Source: Mycobacteroides immunogenum
Lineage (GTDB): Bacteria; Actinomycetota; Actinomycetes; Mycobacteriales; Mycobacteriaceae
DNA length: 64,000 nt
NCBI RefSeq assembly: GCF_001605725.1
Contig: NZ_CP011530.1
Span: forward strand, 806,001 to 870,000
Direction of reading: 5' to 3'
Part shown: positions 36,865 to 45,509 of the stretch, in pieces
Layout of the letters: every line of letters starts with the position of its first letter
Position numbering within the stretch: the first letter of the stretch is position 1
The notes under the pieces: model-generated
Database searches by the model: none
What the model was told of the DNA's origin: nothing
The model's input: only the letters and a program-made list of their open reading frames with translations
Position numbers and translations under genes: made by a program

Positions 36865-38271
36865 CTAGCCGAGGCGTGCGAAAGGCTGCGCCTCCTCGAG
36901 CTGCAGCGCCAGCTCGAGCAGTGTCCGCTCGCTGCCGCGGCACCCGCTGAACATCACACCGATGGGTAGGCCGTCGGGATCTTGGCCGAGAGGCAGCGAT
37001 ATCGCGGGAGCGCCTGAGGCATTGTGTACCGGAGTGAATCCCACGTATGAGCTGAGCTTGTCCAACAGTGCGTGTGGATCCTGATCGGGCGTGAGGTACC
37101 CGATACGTGGCGTGGTGTGGGTGAGCACCGGGGTGAGCACCACATCGATACCGGTGGTGAAGCCGCGTTCGTATACCCGTGCGGAGGCCGCCAGGCGAGT
37201 CAAGAACAGTGGTGTGCGGTATGACCGCTTAACAAATCTGCGGCTCAGCCCCAGCGTCAGTGGGTCCAGCCGGGAGGCGTCGAATCCCTCGAACAACCGG
37301 GAGCCGCCCTTGGCGACGGCGAACGCCAAGAAGGACCAATAGTCCTCGAAGTCGACCTTGAACGACGGCAGCACGGCGGGTGCGTACGGCTCGACGGTGT
37401 GGCCAAGGGACTCAAGCAGTTCCGCGACCGAGTTCACCGCCTGCCGGGTCGGGTTATCAGTGGCCGGGGTGAAGGGGGAGTCCATGCACAGGCCGATGCG
37501 CAGTCGGCGCTGCACCGGGCGATCCACTCTGCCGATCGGTGTCAGCTTCGGATTGCGGTAGTGCAGTTCGGCTGCCTCAAAGAAGCGGGCACAGTCTCGG
37601 ACGCTGCGCACCAACACCCCGTCGGCGACGATCTTCACCGGCGCCGAGCCACTCGACGGGTCGCCCAAAAGTCTTCCCCGACTGGGCTTGAGGCCTACCA
37701 GGCCGCAGGCCGCCGCGGGGATCCGGATGGAGCCGCCGCCGTCGTTACCGTGCGCGATAGGCACCACGCCGGCGGCCACCAGGGCCGCCGAACCCCCGGA
37801 AGAGCCTCCCGCGGAGAAGTCCGTATGCCACGGATTACGGGTCACCGAGCCGCCCGAGCGTTCCGTACTCGCGGACCAGCCGTACTCGGGCATGGTCGTG
37901 GACGCAATGGGGATAAGCCCGGTGCTGAGAAGTTGTTGGGTGAACGGGCCATCGACGGTCTGCAGGTTCGGTGCGATCGCCGCGGAGCCCTCCGTCAGCG
38001 GCATACCGGCCACATGGATGTTGCATTTCGTCGCGGTGGGCACGCCCTGAAAAAGACCGGAGGCGCCGTCCGACAGCTCCGCGCGCTCACGGGCCCGGGG
38101 AAAGTCCTTGAATTCCACCGCATTGAGGGTCGGATTGACCCGTTCCAAGCGGACGATGGCGGCATCGGCGCACTCGGCCGCGGTGACTTCGCCGGACGCG
38201 ATCCGCTCGGCGACGCCGGTGGCATCCAGGTCGCCCAGCGCGTCCTCGGTGAATGCGTGGATGCGGGTCAT
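36865..38271 (-). CDS. Amidase (amidase-signature family)
   Basis: A 468-residue hydrolase with a Ser-cisSer-Lys triad: Lys in GVPTATKCNIHVAG, the serine-rich SAGGSSGGSAALVAAGVVP, and GNDGGGSIRIPAAACGLVGLKPSRGR. It is cytosolic and probably hydrolyses a carboxamide or aryl acylamide. AGGAGG lies seven bases before the ATG. Before an insertion sequence landed upstream, this ATG overlapped the stop of the TetR gene (ATGA); now 1.4 kb of foreign DNA separates it from its former operon partner, so expression is uncertain. Confidence 0.92.
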   Translation of the reverse strand: MTRIHAFTEDALGDLDATGVAERIASGEVTAAECADAAIVRLERVNPTLNAVEFKDFPRARERAELSDGASGLFQGVPTATKCNIHVAGMPLTEGSAAIAPNLQTVDGPFTQQLLSTGLIPIASTTMPEYGWSASTERSGGSVTRNPWHTDFSAGGSSGGSAALVAAGVVPIAHGNDGGGSIRIPAAACGLVGLKPSRGRLLGDPSSGSAPVKIVADGVLVRSVRDCARFFEAAELHYRNPKLTPIGRVDRPVQRRLRIGLCMDSPFTPATDNPTRQAVNSVAELLESLGHTVEPYAPAVLPSFKVDFEDYWSFLAFAVAKGGSRLFEGFDASRLDPLTLGLSRRFVKRSYRTPLFLTRLAASARVYERGFTTGIDVVLTPVLTHTTPRIGYLTPDQDPHALLDKLSSYVGFTPVHNASGAPAISLPLGQDPDGLPIGVMFSGCRGSERTLLELALQLEEAQPFARLG

Positions 38272-38281
38272 GCATGGCCTC

Positions 38282-38289
38282 CTAAGTAG
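38282..38289. repeat. Target-site duplication of the ISL3 element, left copy
   Basis: CTAAGTAG abuts the left inverted repeat and is repeated at 39680-39687. Eight-base duplications are the rule for ISL3-family elements. Confidence 0.85.
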
Positions 38290-38354
38290 GGCTCTATTGC
38301 CATGAATGTGGGTCGGGTGGGGTGTGCTATGTCTCGCGTGGCGGAGTGGTCTGG

Positions 38355-38418
38355 GCGCACGGGTAGCTCATAGGTTCGAAAGCTCCTACACCTCGTACCA
38401 AGGAGCTTGCCCGTGCGC
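38355..38418 (+). promoter_or_regulatory. Hairpins covering the transposase start
   Basis: GCGCACGGG (38355-38363) pairs with CCCGTGCGC (38410-38418), which contains the GTG start; AGCTC (38365-38369) pairs with GAGCT (38403-38407) in the ribosome-binding site. A second, competing local pair is AAGCTCCT (38380-38387) with AGGAGCTT (38401-38408). TAGGTT at 38371-38376 could be the internal -10, placing the transcript start near 38383, after the first arm. A read-through mRNA would fold and hide the start; an internal one would not. Confidence 0.6.
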
Positions 38419-39651
38419 GCGACCACTTTACTCAACCGTGTCCTCGACCTGCCGAAGACCACGGTCCGCGACGTCGAGTGCGGCGACAAGGTGACGGTGT
38501 GGGTGCGCCCGCAACAGCGGGTGATGTCCTGTCCGCATTGCGATTTCCGTACCCGGCACCGCTACGACACACGGATGGTGGATTCGGCGTGGCGGCACCT
38601 GGACCTCAGTGGGCGGGTATGTGTGCTCAAACTGCGGCGACGTCGGTTGCGCTGCCCCGAGCACGGTGTCCTGGCCGAGTCAGTGCCGTTCGCGCGGCCG
38701 GGATCGGGGTTCACCCGCGACTTCGAGGACCTTGCGGTCTGGCTGGCCGCCAAGTGTGACAAGAAGACGGTGTCGACGTTCTGCCGCGTCACGTGGCGCA
38801 CCGTCGGGGCGATGTGTTCGCGCGTCGTGGCCGAGAAACTGGACCCCGACCGGCTGGCCGGGCTGGTCGACATCGGCGTCGATGAGATCTCCTGGCGCAA
38901 GCACCACAAGTATTTGACTTTGGTGTCCGACCACGACACCGGCACAATCGTGTGGGGTGCGCCGGGCAAGAAGGCAGCCACTCTCGACGCGTTCTTCACC
39001 GCGGCCCTACCCGCCGATGGCGCGAAGAAGATCGAGGCCGTGTCGATGGACCTCGGGCCGGCATTCGCGAAATCCGTTCGCGCACATGCCCCGCAGGCGG
39101 TGATCTGCTTCGATCCGTTCCATGTCGTCAAACTAGCCACCGACGCCCTCGACGACGTTCGCCGTCAGGTATGGCAGTCCGCGCGCAAACTGTCGGACAA
39201 GCAGATCGCCAAAACCTACAAGGGAGCCCGCTGGGCGCTGCTGAAGAACCCCGAATCCCTCACCGACACACAGAAAGCCACCCTCGCCCAGCTCAAACGC
39301 GAGGGCGGCGCACTGGTCCGCGCCTACGAACTGAAGGAATCGCTGCGGGCGGTGTTCGCCGGGGATCTTGACGCCGACACCGTCACCGACATGCTCGGGA
39401 AATGGTGCTCATGGGCGCAGCGGTGCCGGATCCCGCAGTTCGTCAAGGTCGGCCGAACCATCAACAAACACCTCGATGGCATCCAAGCCGCGGTGGAGCG
39501 CGGACTGGCCAACGGCCGCCACGAAGGGCTCAACAACAAGGTCCGGTTGATCATCCGCAGGGCCTACGGCTTCCACAACGCCGAGAACGCGCTCGCCATG
39601 ATCATGCTCGTCTGCGGACCGGTGACCCTCGAACTCCCATACCACACATGA
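38413..39651 (+). CDS. ISL3 family transposase
   Basis: A 412-residue DDE transposase. The N-terminal zinc ribbon (QRVMSCPHCDFRTRHRY and RRLRCPEHGVL) and helix-turn-helix are followed by the catalytic core with Asp in VDIGVDEISWRKHHKYL, a second Asp in VSMDLGPAFAKSVR with CFDPFHVVKLA, and Glu in RHEGLNNKVRLIIRRAYGF. GTG 38413 has AAGGAG seven bases upstream; TTG 38407 in the same frame is less likely. No frameshift or missing catalytic residue is visible, so the element may be active. Confidence 0.93.
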   Translation: MRATTLLNRVLDLPKTTVRDVECGDKVTVWVRPQQRVMSCPHCDFRTRHRYDTRMVDSAWRHLDLSGRVCVLKLRRRRLRCPEHGVLAESVPFARPGSGFTRDFEDLAVWLAAKCDKKTVSTFCRVTWRTVGAMCSRVVAEKLDPDRLAGLVDIGVDEISWRKHHKYLTLVSDHDTGTIVWGAPGKKAATLDAFFTAALPADGAKKIEAVSMDLGPAFAKSVRAHAPQAVICFDPFHVVKLATDALDDVRRQVWQSARKLSDKQIAKTYKGARWALLKNPESLTDTQKATLAQLKREGGALVRAYELKESLRAVFAGDLDADTVTDMLGKWCSWAQRCRIPQFVKVGRTINKHLDGIQAAVERGLANGRHEGLNNKVRLIIRRAYGFHNAENALAMIMLVCGPVTLELPYHT

Positions 39652-39653
39652 GG

Positions 39654-40289
39654 TCATCCACATTCATGGCAATAGAGCCCTAAGTAGGCGACGATCGCGT
39701 TGGTGAGCCCGCGCCGGGCCTCATCCAGATCCGAATACGTACCCAGCTGCTTTTCCGAAACAAGTCCCCGCATGGCGCCCGGGATAAAGGCCGCCACCTC
39801 GCGCACCCGGACGGGATCCACCTCCAGGCCGTCGAACGCCTGCTGGCACGCCCGCGCCCATCGATGTTTCCACGAGGCCAATTCGGCCGCCGTCTGGGGG
39901 TATAGCCGCTCGAGCTCGGTGGATTCGGGTGGCAATGCCCGGCGCAGGTTCTCGATCGCTCGGGAATCCGGGGCAGTCAGGCCCCGATAGAGGGTCTCGA
40001 CGATAGCGCCGACCCGCTGGCTCAGAGGTCCCACGGGATCGCTGCGCCAGGGCTGTTCACCGCGGCGTTCCGCGGTGCGTTGCAGCACGGCTGCCCACAG
40101 CCCGTCGATATCGCCGAACTGATACTTCACCGCGCCCCAGGTGGCGCCACATTCCTTGGCGATCCTGTTGGCCGACACGGCCGCCGGATCACCGGAGGCG
40201 AGCACGCGCAGGGCGGCCTCGAGCATGCTCTCGCGGGTTGCCAGCCCGCGACGATTCGCTCGCCGCCCCTCTGCCGCCACTTCGCTCAT
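39654..40289 (-). CDS. TetR family regulator, 3' end replaced by the insertion sequence
   Basis: A 211-residue regulator with the DNA-binding region RESMLEAALRVLASGDPAAVSANRIAKECGATWGAVKYQFGDIDGLWAAVL. The last residues GLYCHECG and the stop come from the right end of the IS. Removing the IS and one duplication copy restores an ending of AYLGGHA with the stop overlapping the amidase ATG, so the change at the C-terminus is small and the protein may still work. ATG 40289 is chosen; 40322 lies inside the putative operator. It is divergent from the Rieske oxygenase gene. Confidence 0.87.
   Translation of the reverse strand: MSEVAAEGRRANRRGLATRESMLEAALRVLASGDPAAVSANRIAKECGATWGAVKYQFGDIDGLWAAVLQRTAERRGEQPWRSDPVGPLSQRVGAIVETLYRGLTAPDSRAIENLRRALPPESTELERLYPQTAAELASWKHRWARACQQAFDGLEVDPVRVREVAAFIPGAMRGLVSEKQLGTYSDLDEARRGLTNAIVAYLGLYCHECG
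39680..39687. repeat. Target-site duplication of the ISL3 element, right copy
   Basis: CTAAGTAG follows the right inverted repeat directly and matches 38282-38289. Confidence 0.85.
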
Positions 40290-40318
40290 CGGGATGATGC
40301 TAGCGCGCGGAGAAATTG

Positions 40319-40336
40319 TCACAGAAGTCTCTGTGA
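40319..40336. promoter_or_regulatory. Palindromic operator between TetR and Rieske oxygenase genes
   Basis: TCACAGA-AGTC-TCTGTGA is a perfect seven-base inverted repeat with a four-base spacer, lying between the divergent start codons at 40289 and 40382. Its size and place fit autoregulation by the TetR protein and control of the oxygenase operon. Confidence 0.65.
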
Positions 40337-40381
40337 AAAGTGGCCACGGTGGATTAGTGTCGCCGCTTGAGGAGGGTTCCG

Positions 40382-41380
40382 ATGCCGAAACCGCCGTTGT
40401 CGATGAGGCCCACTGGGTGGTTCCAGGTTGCCTGGTCCGCGGAGATCACCGTCGGTGCCGTGCACCGGATGACCTACTTCGGGCGGGAGATGGTGGCCTG
40501 GCGCGCGCAGTCGGGCGTGCTGGCGGTGCTGGACGCCTATTGCGAGCACCTCGGTGCGCATCTGGGCCATGGCGGTCATGTCGAGGGCGACCGCATTGTG
40601 TGCCCGTTCCACGGCTGGGAGTGGAACCGTGACGGCAGGAACGTGTGTATCCCCTACGAGAAACGGCCAAACCCGTTGCGGCGCATCCGGAGCTACCCGG
40701 TGATCGAACGCAATGAGGCTGTCTACATCTGGCACGACATCGACGGCCGCGCACCGTACTTCGATGTCCCGGATGTCTTCACTGGATTCGGCGATGGCAG
40801 CAGTGCCCAGGACTACTACCCGGGGTACCCGTACAGCACGCTGTATCGCGAACGGCTGCAACTGCATCCGCAGTACGTGCTGGAGAACGGGGTGGACTTC
40901 GCGCATTTCAAATACGTGCACAAGACGCCCTTCATCCCCAAGTTCACCCGGCAGGAGTTCGAGGATCCGATCTCGTACGTGGACTTCACCATCGCGTTCG
41001 ACGAGATACCTGGCATGTCCGCCGACGACATTAAAAGCGGTGTGCAGGCCATCAACGGCGGGCTGGGTGTCGCCATCACCAAGAGCTGGGGAATGCTCGA
41101 CAACCGCACCGTCTCGGCGGTGACGCCGGTCGATGACGAGACCTGCGATGTGCGATTCACCGTATTCATCGGCAGACAACCCGGCGAAGATTCCCCCGAA
41201 CCGCCGCCGGCCGCGCAGACGTTCGCGCGGGCCATCGTCGACCAATTCCTTGCCGATATCCACATCTGGTCGCATCAGCGGTATTCGGATCCGCCCGCGT
41301 TGGTACGCGCCGAGTACGAGGGCTTCATCGCCCTGCGTAAATGGGCCACCCAGTTCTATCCGGAGGAGATCAGGGCGTGA
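40382..41380 (+). CDS. Rieske 2Fe-2S oxygenase, KshA-like
   Basis: A 332-residue terminal oxygenase. The Rieske cluster ligands are in YCEHLGAHLGHGG (CxH) and VCPFHGWEW (CxxH), residues ~56-82; the mononuclear iron region is LENGVDFAHFKYVHKT. Overall it resembles 3-ketosteroid 9-alpha-hydroxylase oxygenase components, but the substrate is unproven. ATG 40382 has GGAGGG seven bases upstream. It overlaps the next gene (GTGA) and is divergent from a TetR regulator, with a palindrome between. No reductase of the KshB type is nearby. Confidence 0.88.
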   Translation: MPKPPLSMRPTGWFQVAWSAEITVGAVHRMTYFGREMVAWRAQSGVLAVLDAYCEHLGAHLGHGGHVEGDRIVCPFHGWEWNRDGRNVCIPYEKRPNPLRRIRSYPVIERNEAVYIWHDIDGRAPYFDVPDVFTGFGDGSSAQDYYPGYPYSTLYRERLQLHPQYVLENGVDFAHFKYVHKTPFIPKFTRQEFEDPISYVDFTIAFDEIPGMSADDIKSGVQAINGGLGVAITKSWGMLDNRTVSAVTPVDDETCDVRFTVFIGRQPGEDSPEPPPAAQTFARAIVDQFLADIHIWSHQRYSDPPALVRAEYEGFIALRKWATQFYPEEIRA

Positions 41381-42450
41381 GCGCGATCAGGGTTTTTCAG
41401 GTCGCCACCGGCAACGTGGGCGCCGAGATGATCAAGCGCATTGCCGCGCATCCCGATCTGGAACTGGCCGGATTGCACTGCTACTCACCGGAGAAGATCG
41501 GCCGCGACGCCGGGGAGTTGGTGGGATTGGCCGCGAACGGGGTGATCGCCACCGGCACCGTCGAGGAGATCATCGCCGCCCAACCCGATGTGCTGACGTT
41601 CCACGGTGTGTTTCCCGACGAGGACCTCTACGTCACGGTGCTCGAGGCGGGTATCGACATCGTCACCACTGCCGACTGGATCACCGGGCATCACCGCGAC
41701 CAGAACCACCCACACCCGTCGGGCCGGCCCACCACCGAGGTGCTGCGGCAGGCGTGCGAACGCGGTGGATCGACCTTCTACGGCACCGGGATGAACCCGG
41801 GACTGACTCAGATCTTGGGGGTCATCCACTCCTGTGATGTGGCCGAGATCGAGAACGTGACCGTCATCGAATCGGTGGATGTGTCCTGTCATCACTCGGT
41901 GGACTCCTGGGAGATGGTCGGATACGGGCGCCCCATCGAAGACCCGGAGATCCCGGCACTTCTGGAGAAGGGCACCCGGGTCTTCGCCGACGGGGTGTAT
42001 CTGATGGCCGACTGCTTCGGCCTGGAACTCGACGACGTCACGTTCTCCTATGAGTTGGGCGCGTGCACCGAGGACGTCGATCTCGGTTGGTATCGGTTGC
42101 CCAAGGGCTCGCTGGGAGCCAATTACCTGAAATATCAAGGGATCGTCGATGGGGTACCCAAGGTCGAGGTGCACGTCGAATGGCAGATGACCCCGAAGAC
42201 GCAGCCGCACTGGAACGTCAAGGGCTGCTACATCACGAAGATTCAGGGCGATCCCTGCGTCTACAGCAAGCACATGGTCATACCGAAGCCCGGCACCGAC
42301 TTCTCCGACCCCGCCGCCTTCGCGTCCGTCGGGATGACTGTCACCGGCCTGCCCGCGCTCAACGCCATCCGCAGCGTCATCGATGCCCCGCCGGGCATCC
42401 TCACCTCGGCTGATCTGCCACTGCGCGGATTCGCGGGCCGGTTCAAATGA
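41377..42450 (+). CDS. DapB-N-like NAD(P)-dependent reductase
   Basis: A 357-residue protein with an N-terminal Rossmann fold (IRVFQVATGNVGAEMIKRIAAHPDLELAGLHCYSPEKIGRDAGEL), like the dihydrodipicolinate-reductase/2,4-diaminopentanoate dehydrogenase group that is common next to steroid and cyclic-substrate genes in mycobacteria. Motifs such as STFYGTGMNPGLTQ and ESVDVSCHHSVDSWEMVGYG are shared by this clade. The reaction is unknown. GTG start overlaps the oxygenase stop, so the two form an operon. Confidence 0.8.
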   Translation: MSAIRVFQVATGNVGAEMIKRIAAHPDLELAGLHCYSPEKIGRDAGELVGLAANGVIATGTVEEIIAAQPDVLTFHGVFPDEDLYVTVLEAGIDIVTTADWITGHHRDQNHPHPSGRPTTEVLRQACERGGSTFYGTGMNPGLTQILGVIHSCDVAEIENVTVIESVDVSCHHSVDSWEMVGYGRPIEDPEIPALLEKGTRVFADGVYLMADCFGLELDDVTFSYELGACTEDVDLGWYRLPKGSLGANYLKYQGIVDGVPKVEVHVEWQMTPKTQPHWNVKGCYITKIQGDPCVYSKHMVIPKPGTDFSDPAAFASVGMTVTGLPALNAIRSVIDAPPGILTSADLPLRGFAGRFK

Positions 42451-42454
42451 TTCG

Positions 42455-43339
42455 TCACAGACCCAACCGCTGGATACCGGCGTAGGCCCGGGGGAAGTAT
42501 TTGAGCCGCCGGGGGACACGCGGCCACGCGGTGCGGACGATCGCCTGAAGGAGGGAAAAGAGGCGCTGATCTCGACGTGACCACGAAAGGTCCAGAATCT
42601 CGCGTCCGCGGGGCGTCATCATTGCGGACATCAGCCAGGGCGTCATCCTTCGTGCGAGCGGTTCGATAAGTAGGTTCCACGCGGGTTCGGGGATGGGTAC
42701 GGGGAAGGTCTTGGGAATAGCTATCTTTCCAAGCCGACCGACCGCGAATTCGGTTGTCTTGTTGGACTCGAGAACGTGATCGTGCATGTGATCCCAGTAC
42801 GCGCGGAAGTCTGCGTAGTTGTCGATGACGGGTCGCATCGAGAGCCCGTATTGCTGCCACCAAGTGACCCCTTCCCGAATCATCTGGTCCTTTTGGGCGC
42901 AGGTCAGGGGCGTACCGAAGAACTCCTCAAGCGAGATCACGGCGTCGATGAAGGTGGCGTGTGTCCACCAGAAGGTGTCGGGGTCGAGTGCGTGGTACCG
43001 GCTCCCATCGGGAAGCTCTCCCTTTACTTCCCGGTGGAAATCACGGACGAGCTGCCCGGTCCGCGATTCTGGGTCGTCATATATGACGCCCATGATCGGC
43101 GGAATCGAGCGGAGGAATCGGTCCATCGGATCGTCCAAGAAGTTCGAAACCTGTTGCAGGGACTGCCCTACCGCGGGATGCATGTTCTGCAATGTTCCCG
43201 TGTAGGGAGCCAGCAACCACAACGTGCGCTGTCCGAAAATGCGCCACACCAATGAGCCGGGTCCAATCGCCGAGTTGCGAGGTGTTCCCGGCTCTGTAGC
43301 GGGAGTCAATTCTGCGGGTGAGTGCTCGACATCCGTCAC
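42455..43339 (-). CDS. Oxygenase MpaB family protein (DUF2236)
   Basis: A 294-residue protein of the MpaB/latex-clearing-protein-like family. Landmarks are GPGSLVWRIFGQRTLWLLAPYTGTLQNMHPAVGQSL, DPDTFWWTHATFIDAV and YWDHMHDHVLE, with His residues that may bind heme or metal. GTG 43339 is chosen because TAATGT precedes it by seven bases (leaderless). An ATG at 43378 in the same frame would add an unusual Cys-rich stretch and lies upstream of that -10. A 21-base inverted repeat covers the start, and a divergent TetR gene is next to it, so repression by that protein is likely. Confidence 0.8.
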   Translation of the reverse strand: MTDVEHSPAELTPATEPGTPRNSAIGPGSLVWRIFGQRTLWLLAPYTGTLQNMHPAVGQSLQQVSNFLDDPMDRFLRSIPPIMGVIYDDPESRTGQLVRDFHREVKGELPDGSRYHALDPDTFWWTHATFIDAVISLEEFFGTPLTCAQKDQMIREGVTWWQQYGLSMRPVIDNYADFRAYWDHMHDHVLESNKTTEFAVGRLGKIAIPKTFPVPIPEPAWNLLIEPLARRMTPWLMSAMMTPRGREILDLSWSRRDQRLFSLLQAIVRTAWPRVPRRLKYFPRAYAGIQRLGL

Positions 43340-43391
43340 GCATGCAACATTACAACAAATAACGTTGAAGTGTTGCATGCGTGACGGATGT
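43329..43391. promoter_or_regulatory. 21-base perfect inverted repeat spanning the mpaB-like start
   Basis: Bases 43329-43349 are the exact reverse complement of 43371-43391; each arm contains GCATGC and, read outward, GTGACGGATGT. The arms are separated by 21 bases. The left arm runs from the -10 box TAATGT (43347-43352, minus strand) through the GTG start; the right arm points to the divergent TetR gene. This is a strong candidate operator. Confidence 0.8.
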
Positions 43392-43416
43392 TGACGGTCT
43401 TCGCAGCTAGAGTGCG

Positions 43417-43422
43417 TATCCT
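43417..43422 (+). promoter_or_regulatory. -10 box of leaderless tetR
   Basis: TATCCT is followed by GAGCTG and the ATG at 43429. The right arm of the inverted repeat ends 25 bases upstream, overlapping the likely -35 region. Confidence 0.5.
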
Positions 43423-43428
43423 GAGCTG

Positions 43429-44046
43429 ATGACAGCTGGGCCGCACTCTCTTGATCCGGCCGTCACACGCATCTTGCAAGCGGCTCTGGAGCAGTTCGCG
43501 GTGCTCGGGGTGTCACGGACCTCCTTGACCGATATCGCGCGTCGCGCAAGCGTTGACCGCGGCACGATCTACCGGCGCGTGGGGGACCTGCAAGCCGTGA
43601 CGTCGGCCGCGTTGGCCTTGGAGGGACAGCGCCTCGTGGATCAGATCCGGGCCGATATCGAACCCTTCGATGAGCTGTCGGAGCGTTTTGAGCGTGCTTT
43701 TGTCGGCACCGTGCAACGGATGCGCAATCATCCGATCCTGGTGCGTGCTTTGGAGGTAGACAGAGCCGCCGCATTGTTGGCTATCGCCGACGTGACTCCG
43801 GCGATCATGAACGCGGCGAATGCCTTCGTCGTGGCTGAAATTCAGCGTGCGCGATTGAACGGGTACGCCGCGCCGGTGGAGGAACAAACGTTGGCCGGCC
43901 TGACCGTTCGGCTGGTCCATTCGTTGGTGGTTTTCCCTGATGCGCCCCCAGTTCTCAGGACAGCCGAAGAACTAGCCGAGTATGTGCGGACCAACTTCGC
44001 GGCTCTTCTGTCGATCGCCGGCGGGCATACCGTGCCGATCAACTGA
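43429..44046 (+). CDS. TetR family transcriptional regulator
   Basis: A 205-residue regulator. The DNA-binding domain is VTRILQAALEQFAVLGVSRTSLTDIARRASVDRGTIYRRVGDLQAVTSAAL; the rest is a helical ligand-binding domain with no recognisable specificity. It is divergent from the MpaB-family gene and shares with it the long inverted repeat, so it probably represses both. ATG 43429 follows TATCCT by six bases. Confidence 0.87.
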   Translation: MTAGPHSLDPAVTRILQAALEQFAVLGVSRTSLTDIARRASVDRGTIYRRVGDLQAVTSAALALEGQRLVDQIRADIEPFDELSERFERAFVGTVQRMRNHPILVRALEVDRAAALLAIADVTPAIMNAANAFVVAEIQRARLNGYAAPVEEQTLAGLTVRLVHSLVVFPDAPPVLRTAEELAEYVRTNFAALLSIAGGHTVPIN

Positions 44047-44103
44047 CGATGACGGGCTGTGCGGGCACCTCTGCCAGCTGGGACGGGTAGCCTAAGGCCC
44101 GTT

Positions 44104-45183
<1,080 letters not shown>

Positions 45184-45214
45184 GAACCTCGGGTGGGGTT
45201 ACCGCAGTGCCGTT

Positions 45215-45394
45215 TTAGCGGCGCCAGGCGTCCTCGTCGTCCGCCCAGCGGTCGCTGGTGCGGTCGTCGTCCGGCTGAGATACCGGAGCACCCGAAAGTT
45301 CACGGCGGAGCTGCTCAAGATCCGTGTGAGGAGAGCTGTACTTCAGCTCGCGAGCAACCTTGGTCTGCTTTGCCTTTGCCCGGCCGCGGCCCAT
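45215..45394 (-). CDS. DUF3073 small protein
   Basis: A 59-residue, strongly charged protein. MGRGRAKAKQTKVARELKYSSP is the invariant start of the DUF3073 family, found in nearly all actinobacteria (Rv0810c position); the tail is acidic and Asp-rich (DDDRTSDRWADDEDAW). Function is unknown. ATG 45394 is chosen because it begins the conserved motif; the in-frame codon at 45430 would add a non-conserved segment. Confidence 0.9.
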   Translation of the reverse strand: MGRGRAKAKQTKVARELKYSSPHTDLEQLRRELSGAPVSQPDDDRTSDRWADDEDAWRR

Positions 45395-45509
45395 GGGGGA
45401 ACCCCCTCGCGCAATAGCGGAGCGGCCCAATTCCAGGGCGGCTCCGGTGGAGTTTGTTTATCGATCCTGACGATAGTTTAGCGTGCCGATCGACCAACTG
45501 CTGCACGCC

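Larger units (their letters stand above)
38290..39679 (+). mobile_element. ISL3-family insertion sequence, 1390 bp, apparently intact
   Basis: Perfect 22-base terminal inverted repeats begin GGCTCTATTGCCATGAATGT at 38290-38311 and mirror at 39658-39679. They bound one transposase gene and are flanked by the direct repeat CTAAGTAG. The perfect ends, the perfect duplication and the open frame point to recent insertion. The right end supplies the last codons and stop of the neighbouring TetR gene; the left end lies just upstream of the amidase ribosome-binding site. Confidence 0.92.

Noticed and set aside
43340..43378. N-terminal extension of the MpaB-family protein from ATG 43378
   Set aside because: It would place the start upstream of the -10 box and inside the other arm of the inverted repeat, and it adds an odd Cys-rich segment.
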